NCBI RefSeq assembly: GCF_033170155.1 | Contig: NZ_CP137079.1 | Span: forward strand, 3,898,934-3,962,933 | Length of the DNA: 64,000 nt | From: Raineyella sp. W15-4 | GTDB taxonomy: Bacteria; Actinomycetota; Actinomycetes; Propionibacteriales; Propionibacteriaceae | Reading direction: 5' to 3' | Shown here: positions 35,683 to 44,208 of the stretch, piece after piece | Position numbering within the stretch: position 1 is the first letter of the stretch | How the letters are laid out: each line of letters starts with the position of its first letter | Made by a program: the position numbers and the translations under genes | Notes under the pieces: generated by a model | What the model was told of the DNA's origin: nothing | The model's database searches: none | The model's input: only the letters and a program-made list of their open reading frames with translations

Positions 35683-37158
35683 TCAGGCTTCGAGGTCGAG
35701 AACCAGCTCCCGGTGGGCCGCCCCCGCGGGCTCCGCGGAAGGCCGGTCGGGTACCGCGGGACGTCTCGCCTCGCCGGTGGCGGCCGACACTGCGACCATC
35801 ACGGCGAGGTTGACCACCAGGGCCACCACGCCGGTGTTCAGGCCGAAAACACTCACCTTGCCGACGGTGAAGCCGATCACCACGAGTTCGGATGTGACGA
35901 GACCCGCGATCAGACCGGCAGCGTTGACGAACCGCTGGCGTGTGACCGACAGCAGGTTCGCGGGGGCGAGCTGGACCAGTCCGGCGTACGTGAGCAGGTA
36001 GAGGTTCGCCATCAGGTCGGGGCGTCCCAGGGCGAGGCCGAGGGAGAGCAGCAGGATGAGGCCCGAGGCGACGCGCCCGACGAGGAGTTTGCGGTCCTCG
36101 GTGATGCTGGCAGGGGTGAGGTTCGAGGAGACCAGGGTGGCGATGGCCAGGACGCAGTGGGCCGCTGGCACGATCGCACATGCCAGACCGGAGATCACCA
36201 CGACGCCCATCAGCCAGCCGGGAAGTGACTGTGCGGCGAGGGTGAGGATGGCGGAGTTCTCCTGGCCCTTGTGGATCTGGAGCTGGGTGACCGCGAAGAA
36301 GCCGAGCACGATCGGGATGAAGGTCGCCAGGGTGTAGAGCGGCAGCAGGACGTGGTTCTTGGAGACGGCTCGTGACCGGTCAGCCGACAGCACCGCCGGC
36401 CAGCTCTCCGGCAGCGTCATGGCGCCCAGGCCGATCCCGCTGATCACCACGCTGGAGATGAACCACGCGATCCCGTAGGTCTTGGTTCCGGGGGCGATCA
36501 CCATCAGGTGCTCGGCCCGGGTCATCACCTCACCCATCAGATTGCCCGCCTGGAAGGTGGCGAGCGTGCCGGCCAGGATGATCGCCAGTGCGACGACCAT
36601 GGCGATGTCCTTGAAATAGGCCGTCACCGCGACGCCGCGCAGCCCCGCCGTTGTGACGAACGCGAGGATGAGGACCGTCGCGACGATCATGCTCAGCGTG
36701 CCCGCCTGCTTCAGGCCAGTGCTGAAGGAGACGATGGTGCCGAGTCCGACGATCTGGACCTGGACGATCGGCATGAAGAAGATCACTGCCAGCAGGGCGA
36801 CGAGGCGGCCCAGCGCGGGGCTGCCGAACTGGTGGCCGACCATGTCGGCGTTGGTGTGGTACCCGAAGACCTTGCCGAGTTTCCAGACGGCGGGGCCGAG
36901 GAGGAACATCCCGATGTAGCCGATGACGAGGTATGCCGGCATGTATGCGGCGGAGATCCCGCCGAGCACCGTTAGGCCGGACATTCCCAGGAAGGTGAAG
37001 CTGGTGAAGATGGCTCCGGCCTGGAGGAAGAAGGTGGTCAGGCTGCTCATGGTCCTGTTGCCGATGGACCATCCGGAGTTCGTGTCGAGCACCCTCCGGC
37101 GGCCGAGCAGGCCAAGGACGGCGATCAGTGCGAGGCCGAGGATCGTGGCGATGATCAT
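35683..37158 (-). CDS. Sodium:solute symporter (SSS family)
   Basis: From ATG 37158 (AAGGAG upstream) the protein has 491 residues and about 13 hydrophobic segments. SSS features include FFLQAGAIFTSFTFLGMSGL, VQIVGLGTIVSFSTGL, GIGLGAMTLPESWPAVLSAD and HCVLAIATLVSSNLTPASI. SSS carriers import amino acids, pantothenate, allantoin-like compounds, uracil or carboxylates with sodium. Its start overlaps the stop of a small DUF3311-like gene by 4 bp. The pair is a common SSS arrangement in which the small protein may be an accessory subunit. Substrate is likely one of the operon's N-carbamoyl or amide compounds. Confidence 0.92.
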   Translation of the reverse strand: MIIATILGLALIAVLGLLGRRRVLDTNSGWSIGNRTMSSLTTFFLQAGAIFTSFTFLGMSGLTVLGGISAAYMPAYLVIGYIGMFLLGPAVWKLGKVFGYHTNADMVGHQFGSPALGRLVALLAVIFFMPIVQVQIVGLGTIVSFSTGLKQAGTLSMIVATVLILAFVTTAGLRGVAVTAYFKDIAMVVALAIILAGTLATFQAGNLMGEVMTRAEHLMVIAPGTKTYGIAWFISSVVISGIGLGAMTLPESWPAVLSADRSRAVSKNHVLLPLYTLATFIPIVLGFFAVTQLQIHKGQENSAILTLAAQSLPGWLMGVVVISGLACAIVPAAHCVLAIATLVSSNLTPASITEDRKLLVGRVASGLILLLSLGLALGRPDLMANLYLLTYAGLVQLAPANLLSVTRQRFVNAAGLIAGLVTSELVVIGFTVGKVSVFGLNTGVVALVVNLAVMVAVSAATGEARRPAVPDRPSAEPAGAAHRELVLDLEA

Positions 37159-37379
37159 CGGAGGTCTCCTTCCGTGCTGGTGGTGTCGTTGAGTTCGGGC
37201 TCCCGACGGAAGAGCGCGGCGAGGATGAGTGTCGTCACGATCGCCCAGCCGCCGACCCAGAACAGGATCGGGGGAACGCCGAGTGCGGTGGTGGGGGTGT
37301 TGACGAAGGGGAAGAGCGGGGTGAGGACCAAGGCCGCCACGGGGAGCAGCAAGGACCAGTGGGCGGTGGTGAGGTGCAT
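37155..37379 (-). CDS. Small membrane protein, DUF3311-like transporter partner
   Basis: The 74-residue protein has two hydrophobic segments (WSLLLPVAALVLTPLFPFVN and ILFWVGGWAIVTTLILAALF) and a charged C-terminal tail. This matches DUF3311-type proteins that are encoded directly before SSS permeases. The 4-bp ATGA overlap with the permease gene indicates coupled translation and fixed stoichiometry. No catalytic motif is present; a role as a small transporter subunit is an inference from gene order. Confidence 0.82.
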   Translation of the reverse strand: MHLTTAHWSLLLPVAALVLTPLFPFVNTPTTALGVPPILFWVGGWAIVTTLILAALFRREPELNDTTSTEGDLR

Positions 37380-37423
37380 GGGAGTGCTCCGTTCTCAGCG
37401 GGATGGTTGTCCGAGCGGAAAGG

Positions 37424-38734
37424 TCAGGCGGGGACGGTGTGCAGCGTGCCGGCCAGCGCCGACGTACGGGGTGCGCCGGTGCACACTCCGGTGATCTGGC
37501 GGGCGAGGACCTCGGCGAGCAGGCGTACGCCGGCCTCGCAGTCCTCGGGTGCGGTGTATTCGTGCTCGTTGTGGGAGATGCCGCGGACACTGGGGATGAA
37601 GAGCATGACCGTCGGTACGAGGTCCTTCAGGTTGGTTGAGTCGTGCCCGGCCAGGGTGAGGGTGCGCCGCGCCGTGAGACCGAGATCGGCCGCCGCCCGT
37701 TCCGCGATCGCGACGCCCTCGTCGTGGTACGGCTCCACGTCCCAGAAGTGGGCCCTGCCGAGGTCGATCGTGGTGCCGGTGGCCTTCTCGATCTCCTCGA
37801 ACCGGGCTCGCAGCCAGGCGTCCGAGCGGTCCAGCACCTCGAGGAAGGGTGAACGCATGTCCAGGTGGAGCCGCGCCTCCCGGTTGACAACTACGGGCGA
37901 GTTGGGAATCGCCTCGAGCAGACCGATCCCGGAGTGCAGCTGACCGGTCGGGAACAGGTCACAGACCTCCCGGGCGGCGACCACGATGTGCGCGGCCGCC
38001 AGCAGGGCGTCCCGGCGCTCCTCCATGGGCGTCGATCCGGTGTGGGACTGTTCGCCGCGCACGACGATGCGATATTTGTGAGCGGCCCAATTGGACTCGA
38101 CCAGACCGATGGTCACGTCCGCGTCCTCGAGTCGGTGACCCTGCTCGATGTGGATCTCGGCGCAGCCGACGATCTCGGGGACGACGTCGGTTCCGCGGTA
38201 GCCGACACCCCCCAGTGCCTCGGCGACCGTGACACCATCGCGGTCTGCGGTCGCCAGCGCCACATCCAGGGGGATGCGACCGCAGAACACACCGCTTCCC
38301 ATCATGCTCGGTTCGAAGCGGGAGCCCTCCTCGTTGAACCAGTCCACGACGGCCAGGTTGTATTTCGGGACGAAGTCGCCTGCCGTCACGGCAGCGGTGA
38401 CCCGCGCCACCGCGTGGGCGGCGGCCAGGACCCCGTACGCACCGTCGTACCGGCCGCCGCGCGGTTGGCTGTCGAGGTGCGAGCCGACGAGCACGTATGG
38501 TGCCCCGGGGACGTATTCGGCCAGGCCGAAGAGGTTGCCGATCGGATCGACCAGTCGGGTGAAGCCATGCTCGGTGAACCACCCGGACAGCCAGTCCCGG
38601 GTGAGGCCGTCGGCGGCGGTGGCGGCCTGTCGATCGACACCGCCGGCGGGCGTGGCGCCGAAACCGGACATCGTGGCGAAGTCTGTGGCGAAGTCGTCCG
38701 ACCCGTGGGTCCGGACCAAGATCCTTGTCGTCAT
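37424..38734 (-). CDS. M20-family N-carbamoyl/allantoate-type amidohydrolase
   Basis: From ATG 38734, preceded by GGGAG, the protein has 436 residues. Zinc ligands and catalytic residues appear in VLVGSHLDSQPRGGRYDGAY, VVDWFNEEGSRFEPSMMGS and CAEIHIEQGHRLE. The substrate and dimer region is RGEQSHTGSTPMEERRDALL. This is the hydantoinase/carbamoylase subgroup, which includes N-carbamoyl-L-amino acid hydrolase, allantoate amidohydrolase and beta-ureidopropionase. The downstream beta-alanine-type aminotransferase and YdfG-like reductase favour beta-ureidopropionase. No dihydropyrimidinase or allantoinase is in the window. It is the first gene of the operon, divergent from a PucR regulator. Confidence 0.9.
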   Translation of the reverse strand: MTTRILVRTHGSDDFATDFATMSGFGATPAGGVDRQAATAADGLTRDWLSGWFTEHGFTRLVDPIGNLFGLAEYVPGAPYVLVGSHLDSQPRGGRYDGAYGVLAAAHAVARVTAAVTAGDFVPKYNLAVVDWFNEEGSRFEPSMMGSGVFCGRIPLDVALATADRDGVTVAEALGGVGYRGTDVVPEIVGCAEIHIEQGHRLEDADVTIGLVESNWAAHKYRIVVRGEQSHTGSTPMEERRDALLAAAHIVVAAREVCDLFPTGQLHSGIGLLEAIPNSPVVVNREARLHLDMRSPFLEVLDRSDAWLRARFEEIEKATGTTIDLGRAHFWDVEPYHDEGVAIAERAAADLGLTARRTLTLAGHDSTNLKDLVPTVMLFIPSVRGISHNEHEYTAPEDCEAGVRLLAEVLARQITGVCTGAPRTSALAGTLHTVPA

Positions 38735-38903
38735 CTGTGCTCCCTTCTCAGGTGAGACAGAACATAGGAGCGCCACACGGTCCGGTTCTGGACGAGATGG
38801 CGGCGGCAATCGTCTCGAAACGCCATTTCGTCCAGCCCCGCCGTGACCCGGCACCGGACGGCGCCGGATCCATCGCGCCCACTCCGGACGCGCCGTTACT
38901 CGA

Positions 38904-38923
38904 ACGTTTCGTCGACGAAACGT
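38904..38923. promoter_or_regulatory. Perfect 20-bp palindrome, divergent operator
   Basis: ACGTTTCGTCGACGAAACGT lies 22 bp before the PucR-like ATG. Further CGAAA and TTTCG half-sites sit at 38814-38828 in the same spacer, on the side of the divergent M20 gene. This fits a regulator controlling both directions, most simply the PucR-like protein itself. Confidence 0.65.
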
Positions 38924-38945
38924 GCTGGGGCTTCGATGGGACGGC

Positions 38946-40586
38946 ATGAGCCTCTCGCTGAGTGACGTCCTGGGGAACTTCGGCCCTCGCGTCGAGGCCG
39001 TCGTCCGCGTAGACCACGATCCGGTCGTGTCCTGGCCCTACTACACGAATCTCCTGGACCCGACGCCTTACCTGCACGGCGGAGAACTCGTTCTCACTAC
39101 GGGCCCACTGGTGGACGCCGGCTTCGATGGGTCGATCGCCGCTGCATACGTGCGGCGACTGTCCGAGGTCGGAGTCGCGGGCATCGTGTGCGGGCCGAAG
39201 CGGATCGGAGATCCTGACCGCGAGGACGAGACCCACCTGCTGACGGAGTTGGCCGGCGAATGCCGGCGGCAGGGAATGCCGCTGGTGTGGAGCAGGCAGA
39301 TGTCCTTCATCGAAATGATCCGTGATGTCGGGGCGCTGCTGCGGGAGGACCAGCGCGAGACCGCCGTCTGGTTCGGAGAGGCCCAGCGGCGCCTCACCCA
39401 TGCCGCGCTGAGCGAGCGAGGGGCCGCGGCCGTGGTCGAGCAGCTCGGCGAGGAACTCGACACGTGGGTGATCTGCTTCGACGAGATGGCGCGACCCCTG
39501 CATCGGTCCGCCCGGGCCTCCCGGTTGGGTGCGCCCGCGGTGGCGGCGCTCCGGGAGCGCTGTGTCGGGGTCCTCGATCGTGGCATACGCAGCGGGACGA
39601 GCCTTAAGGGGCCGGAGCTGGATGCCCATCTGCAGACGCTCGGTCCGGCCCATGAGCTGCTCGGCGTCCTGGCGTACGGGAGCGACAGGCAGATGTCCGA
39701 GCCGGTACGGCAGCTCATCACCTCGGTAGTGGCCCTCCTGTCGGTCGCCATGCTGCGCTCCGCCGAGGTCCGCAGGGCGCGCGCCCGCCTCGATACGGCT
39801 GTGCTCAGGCTGCTGCTCAGCGGGGCGGTCGAAGAGGCACGCACGACCACAGCCGCCTGGGGCACCCTTCCGGACCCACCGATTGTGGTGATGGCCGTGT
39901 CGTCCGACCAGTTGCCCAGTAGCGAACTGATCCGCATGCTGGGGCGCCGCGCCGGCGACAGGCGTCCGTTTGCGGCGGAATACGAGGGGCTCACCGTGGT
40001 GCTGTTGTCGGCTCAGCGGGCCGCCGGGTCGATCGCCGAGGCACCGCTCGAGGGTGCCCGCATCGGCGTGTCGCGGCCGGTGCTCTACGACTCCGTGACC
40101 CTCGGCCACCAGCAAGCGGTGGTGGCGCTTCGCGAGGCGTTGTCCGCGGACCTCCCGCTGGTCAGGTACCGTCCCGGCAGCGTGGAGCACATGATGGGGG
40201 CGGTGGCCGCCGTGCCGGGGATGGACGAGCAGGCGCGCCGTACGCTCGAGCCACTCACCCGGTATGACGACGCGCACGGCGTTGACCTGACCCGGTCACT
40301 GGCTGTCTGGCTGAATACGGGATGCCAGTGGGAGGCTGCCGCCAACGCCCTGAACATGCATCGCCACACCCTCCGGTCACGGATCGACCGATGCGCGAGG
40401 ATCCTGGGCGTCGACCTGGGTGACACCCCGACCCGCAACGGACTGTGGGTCGCGTTCACGGTGTCGTCCGCCGCCGAGGATGTCGGTGTTGTGGACGAGC
40501 GACGCACTTACCCTCATTGGCAGGCGTCAGGCGTTGCGGGTCCGGATGATGCGTCACTTCTCGGCGGTGGTGCCGCTCTCGCCTGA
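38946..40586 (+). CDS. PucR-family transcriptional regulator
   Basis: From ATG 38946 the protein has 546 residues. The N-terminal part (LHGGELVLTTGPLVDAGFDG; YVRRLSEVGVAGIVCG) is the PucR purine-catabolism-regulator domain. A GGDEF-like middle region follows. The C terminus has the PucR-type HTH in WLNTGCQWEAAANALNMHRH and TLRSRIDRCARILGVDL. Family members activate purine, allantoin, amino acid or amide catabolic genes. It is divergent from the amidohydrolase/transporter operon with a 20-bp palindrome between them. A GTG start 24 bp upstream would place the codon at the edge of the palindrome and is less likely. Confidence 0.92.
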   Translation: MSLSLSDVLGNFGPRVEAVVRVDHDPVVSWPYYTNLLDPTPYLHGGELVLTTGPLVDAGFDGSIAAAYVRRLSEVGVAGIVCGPKRIGDPDREDETHLLTELAGECRRQGMPLVWSRQMSFIEMIRDVGALLREDQRETAVWFGEAQRRLTHAALSERGAAAVVEQLGEELDTWVICFDEMARPLHRSARASRLGAPAVAALRERCVGVLDRGIRSGTSLKGPELDAHLQTLGPAHELLGVLAYGSDRQMSEPVRQLITSVVALLSVAMLRSAEVRRARARLDTAVLRLLLSGAVEEARTTTAAWGTLPDPPIVVMAVSSDQLPSSELIRMLGRRAGDRRPFAAEYEGLTVVLLSAQRAAGSIAEAPLEGARIGVSRPVLYDSVTLGHQQAVVALREALSADLPLVRYRPGSVEHMMGAVAAVPGMDEQARRTLEPLTRYDDAHGVDLTRSLAVWLNTGCQWEAAANALNMHRHTLRSRIDRCARILGVDLGDTPTRNGLWVAFTVSSAAEDVGVVDERRTYPHWQASGVAGPDDASLLGGGAALA

Positions 40587-40814
40587 GTCCCAGAGCCGAC
40601 GGTTCACCGCGATGCGCGAACGGTGGTGAGTTGTCCCGCGCCTGACTACGGCGAGCGGTTCAGTGGCGATCGAGCAGTTCTGCATGCTGTGGACTTTCGT
40701 CCCACACGACGAGGCTGGATGTGACCTCGGATCTGTGACCTCGGATCCCTGACGTGGTCGACCGCACCAGCCACGCGCAGCGGGCTCGACGAGCCGGGCG
40801 AGACGGGCTGCGCC

Positions 40815-41241
40815 TCAGTCCTCGATCTGCGCCGAGCCGTGCCGCCGGCTCGCGTCGAGCCCGTCCCGCATGGCCCGGAGCTTCTCCGGGTGAGTGACCG
40901 ACCCAGCCGACGAGTTCCTCGACCACGCGCAGGGGCTCGCGGCTGCGGAACGACTGCGTCGGGTTGCCGGGGAACCTCTTGTCGGTCACGTTCGGGTCGT
41001 CTTCGAACGCGCCGGTCGGCTTCACGAGGTAGATGCGGCCGGGACCGTTGCCGGCCGCCAGTTCGGCTCCCCAGACCGCCGCGTCGAGCGTCGCGGTGAA
41101 GTAGACATAGTTCATCACCCGGCCCTGCTGGAAGTTCGACTCCCGGCCCGGAACGAGCAGCTCGCCCGCCACTAGGTCCGCCTTCGTGCCGTGCAGGAAG
41201 ACGCCAGGACGATAGATCTCGAAAGGCATGGGCTCACTCAT
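40815..41241 (-). pseudogene. arr: Rifampin ADP-ribosyltransferase (Arr), frameshifted
   Basis: The first ~115 residues match Arr: GVFLHGTKADLVAGELLVPG, GRVMNYVYFTATLDAAVWGA, GRIYLVKPTGAFEDDPNVTD and KRFPGNPTQSFRSREPLRVV. The histidine, tyrosine and aspartate used for NAD binding and ADP-ribosyl transfer are all kept. Arr modifies rifamycins and inactivates them. At 40886-40890 one extra base in a short GC run shifts the frame. Without it the protein would end at 40815 with KLRAMRDGLDASRRHGSAQI and ED, the normal Arr end. As it stands the frame reads on to 40660 with an unrelated tail. Either a real frameshift or a sequencing error. Confidence 0.8.
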
Positions 41242-41246
41242 CGCGG

Positions 41247-41708
41247 CCAACCCTAACCTCTGGTCCACAGTGTCAGGGGTCGGGCGGGTCTCCACGGGGA
41301 CACCGGGTGAACGGATCCTGGGGCGTTCCCGCGGGAACGCCCCAGGCCTCGCTCCTGCTGTTCCCGTACGGGATCCTCGTGGTCAGCACCGGCGGGTGAA
41401 CACGGTGCGCAGGCTCCCGGGTCCGAGCTCGAACTTCGCGGTGGACCATGGCCAGCCCTGGCTGTCGAGCCTCACCTCGAAGGGCTGCATGACGTACGTC
41501 ACAGGTACTCGGACCGGCGTGGGCACGGCTTTCTCGACCATTCGCCCGGTGCACCGGCCCATCCAGTGGTCAGGAAGTCATTGCATTCGCTACCGAACTG
41601 GGCCAGCGATTCGGTGCGAGCGGCGTCGAGGTGTCAGTGCCGACGAGTACCGTTCGGGGTGAAGCTCACCCCAGGGGTGAGGAACACCCGCGGGCAGCAG
41701 GAGTAGCA
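41247..41708. other. Gene-poor spacer upstream of arr remnant
   Basis: This stretch contains the 30-bp palindrome at 41317-41346 and otherwise no gene I can support. A 35-codon minus-strand frame (ATG about 41492, beginning MQPFEVRLDSQGWPWS) looks protein-like but matches no family I know. The plus-strand frame running into the next gene lacks a ribosome binding site. Confidence 0.4.
41317..41346. repeat. Perfect 30-bp palindrome with CGTTCCCGCGGGAACG core
   Basis: Fifteen bases and their exact complement meet without a loop; the 16-bp core CGTTCCCGCGGGAACG at 41324-41339 recurs three times at 62251-62405. The outer arm here adds CCTGGGG and its complement. It may act as a terminator or belong to a family of short interspersed palindromes. 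Confidence 0.9.
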
Positions 41709-43088
41709 ATGGGCAGCGAGGTCGAACTGGTCAGTGACGGCGACAGTCTCGCGGTCATCGGCAACTCGACCGATGTCGAGAGGTTCCTCTTGTCATCGGG
41801 GCTCGACAAGGCACCGTCGAAGAGCCTCGACCTGCACCGCCTCTGGTCGTCGTCGGGCACCGCTGGTGCAACCGTGCAGATCGGAGCCGACGTGGCAGCG
41901 AACTCCGGACGCTGGGTGAAGCTGACTGCCGAATCCGCTGAGGCGGTCAGGAAGTACGGTCTCATGGCGACTAAGACGCCCGGAGTGAGCCACGCGATGA
42001 TCGGCCAGCCCGGTGACATCAAGCGGTGGCTCCAGATTGCACAAGCCCCGTCAGCGCTGCTCGGCGGGCCGTTCGCGCTCACTGCGCTGTCGACGATGAT
42101 GCAGCAGCGGGCGATGCAGCAGCAGATGGATGAGATCGTCAAGTACCTGCAAGAGATCAACGAGAAGGTCGACGACATTCTCCGTGGACAGAAGGACGCC
42201 GTGCTCGCGGACATGATCGGCGTCGACCTGATCATCGAGGAGGCGCTGACTGTCCGTGATCAGGTTGGCCGGGTCTCCGAGGTGACGTGGTCGAAGGTCC
42301 AGGCGACCTCGATGACGCTCGCCCGCACACAGGCATACGCGCTGCGCCAGCTCGACGTCATCGCCGAGAAGCTGGAGAAGAAGTCCGACATCGGCGACAT
42401 CGCTCGGGCGACGAAGGATGCCGAACCGAAGGTTCGCGAGTGGCTCGCCGTTCTGGCGCGCACCTTCCAACTCCAGGACGGAGTCTCGGTACTCGAACTC
42501 GACCGTGTGCTCGACGCCTCGCCGGAGGAACTCGAAAGCCACCGTCTCGGCCTTACGGCTGCGCGCCGAAGCCGCCTCGAACTCATCAGCCGCAGCACCG
42601 CCCGCCTGCTGACCCAAATGGACGAAACCGTGCGGAAGGCGAACGCGAAGGTGCTGTTCAACCCGTTTGACTCGCCGGCCGCCGTCACATCGAGCAATCA
42701 GGTCTCCTTCGGCGTCCTCGATTTCCGTGGGCGCCTCGGTATCGAGTCCGGCCATGAGTCGGCCGATGCGAAGAAGTGGGGACGGGCGGCCGGCGAGGTC
42801 GTGGAGAAGGTGTTCGTGTCCACCACGGAGGGCGCGGCTGCCGCGAGGCGGTTCGGCGACCAGACTTTCGACCGTGCGACCGAGGTGTTCCGCTCCGTTG
42901 ACATCGACGGCGATGGCGTCCCGGACCAGCCTCGCGCTTCAGCCGCTGCCGAACAAGCAGGTGCTGCGCTCAAGGGGGCCGCGGTCGGGGTGGCCGGAGC
43001 ATTCGGCACGCTGTTCCAGCGCAAGAAGGAAGCCACTCCCACAGCCCAGAAATCTCAGCCGGTGCCGCTGGACGACAGGGAGTCCTGA
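41709..43088 (+). CDS. Hypothetical protein with coiled-coil and EF-hand-like motif
   Basis: From ATG 41709 (AGGAG 10 bp upstream) the product has 459 residues. It opens EVELVSDGDSLAVIGNSTDV, then ERFLLSSGLD. Residues about 110-180 form a short hydrophobic patch (SALLGGPFALTALSTMMQ) followed by a coiled-coil-like QQQMDEIVKYLQEINEKVDD. Near residue 400, DIDGDGVPD has the Dx-DxDG pattern of calcium-binding loops. The C terminus has an Ala/Gly-rich segment and a basic KK tail. I do not recognise a family with a known function. Base usage is like its neighbours. It lies in the accessory region between broken genes. Confidence 0.8.
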   Translation: MGSEVELVSDGDSLAVIGNSTDVERFLLSSGLDKAPSKSLDLHRLWSSSGTAGATVQIGADVAANSGRWVKLTAESAEAVRKYGLMATKTPGVSHAMIGQPGDIKRWLQIAQAPSALLGGPFALTALSTMMQQRAMQQQMDEIVKYLQEINEKVDDILRGQKDAVLADMIGVDLIIEEALTVRDQVGRVSEVTWSKVQATSMTLARTQAYALRQLDVIAEKLEKKSDIGDIARATKDAEPKVREWLAVLARTFQLQDGVSVLELDRVLDASPEELESHRLGLTAARRSRLELISRSTARLLTQMDETVRKANAKVLFNPFDSPAAVTSSNQVSFGVLDFRGRLGIESGHESADAKKWGRAAGEVVEKVFVSTTEGAAAARRFGDQTFDRATEVFRSVDIDGDGVPDQPRASAAAEQAGAALKGAAVGVAGAFGTLFQRKKEATPTAQKSQPVPLDDRES

Positions 43089-43304
43089 GAGCCGAGCAGA
43101 GAACGAACTCTCGTCTAGTCGGTGCGGAGCGTGGTGGGGTCCGAGGGTCGCAGACATTCCCGTACCCATCGCGGGGAATGCCTTCGGGGCCACCGACGCG
43201 GCGTCGCTTCCGATGTCCGCGATCTCGACCGCGTGCGTCGTGGAGTGCTTGATCTGGCCCTTCGAGTTGGTGGAGCGACCCCGTCGCGAGATTGGCTGTA
43301 CAGG

Positions 43305-43619
43305 TCAGACGGCCCCCGGGACGAACCGCAGGTCCCAGGCCGTAGGACTGAGCGGTTCTACGTGGGGTATGCCGTGGCTGGTCTCGATCGCCAGGTCGTA
43401 GGCGGTCTGCATGGCGAGCCAGGCGTGGGCGGTGCTGACGTCGGCGGCCTCCAGACGGACCGCCAGCTTAGGGGTGATGCGGGCATGGCCGTGGAGGACG
43501 CGGCTGAGCGCGACGCGTGAGATGCCGAGTCGTTCGGCTGCCTCCCCGACCGGCAGGCCGAGGTCGGCGAGTACGTCTTCTTGTGGGACCTCGCCGGGAT
43601 GGACCGGATCGTGCACCAT
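43305..43619 (-). CDS. higA: HigA-family antitoxin
   Basis: The 104-residue protein starts MVHDPVHPGEVPQEDVLADL and has the HTH LPVGEAAERLGISRVALSRV, then LHGHARITPKLAVRLEAADV and AHAWLAMQTAYDLAIETSHG, a standard HigA/VapI layout. HigA neutralises the ribosome-dependent nuclease HigB and represses the operon. The toxin gene directly upstream is broken, so this antitoxin may be orphaned. The frame itself is intact. Confidence 0.9.
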   Translation of the reverse strand: MVHDPVHPGEVPQEDVLADLGLPVGEAAERLGISRVALSRVLHGHARITPKLAVRLEAADVSTAHAWLAMQTAYDLAIETSHGIPHVEPLSPTAWDLRFVPGAV

Positions 43620-43880
43620 AATTGCTGCTCATCCCAGTGGTAGTCCTCGTAGTCGACCACGTCGACGTCGGTCCTCATGAACCCGAACGTGACCCGCCAG
43701 TTGCCATTGACCCAGATCGACCAACGTCCCAGCTGGTCGCGCTCTTCAAGGGGTGGGTGCGGAACGACGGGATGGCCAGGTCGGCTTCTGACATTGCGAC
43801 GGCGGGCATCCGCCCCCCATCGCTCGGATGCCCTGTCGCCACCGTCCGAACACGCCGCCAGCAGTCCTGCGCTTAGGCAC
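43620..43880 (-). pseudogene. higB: HigB toxin remnant, frameshifted
   Basis: Directly upstream of higA, one frame encodes LGRWSIWVNGNWRVTFGFMR and DVDVVDYEDYHW, the conserved C-terminal core of HigB. The frame before it ends with SEADLAIPSFRTHPLK, the HigB segment that normally precedes it. The two are offset by one base near 43739-43750. The normal stop after DYH is also missing and the frame runs into higA. The N-terminal third is not recognisable. The toxin is therefore very likely inactive. Confidence 0.65.
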
Positions 43881-44208
43881 CCCCAGGTGTCACATGGACG
43901 GCTCCGTCGAGGGCGAATCGTCCGAGACCGAGCCACGGGCACCGTCGGCGTGAGCCAACAGCGCCACCAAACATCAACCGTATGGCAGATATTCACAGTG
44001 TGTATACAAGGTCGCGTCGTCAGACGGAACGCGCACAGGACGTCCGCCACAGCGGAGGAATGAGGTCGGCCGATCCGGGCACAGGACGCCAGGCCGCGGG
44101 GTGGCGCGACGTGCGCCCGAGGTGGCCAACGGGCAGGCCGTTTCGCCGCGCACGCACGGGTGCCGACGAAAGGGCTCATCCGGCCCCGAGGTGGGCGGGT
44201 CCCGGCCC
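43881..44208. other. Spacer between higBA remnant and tetR, no gene seen
   Basis: No frame here shows codon structure or motifs I can defend. A somewhat A/T-richer patch at 43965-44005 could hold a promoter for higBA. Confidence 0.4.

Noticed and set aside
41398..41500. 35-codon minus-strand frame beginning MQPFEVRLDSQGW
   Set aside because: It looks protein-like but is too short, has no ribosome binding site and no recognisable family.
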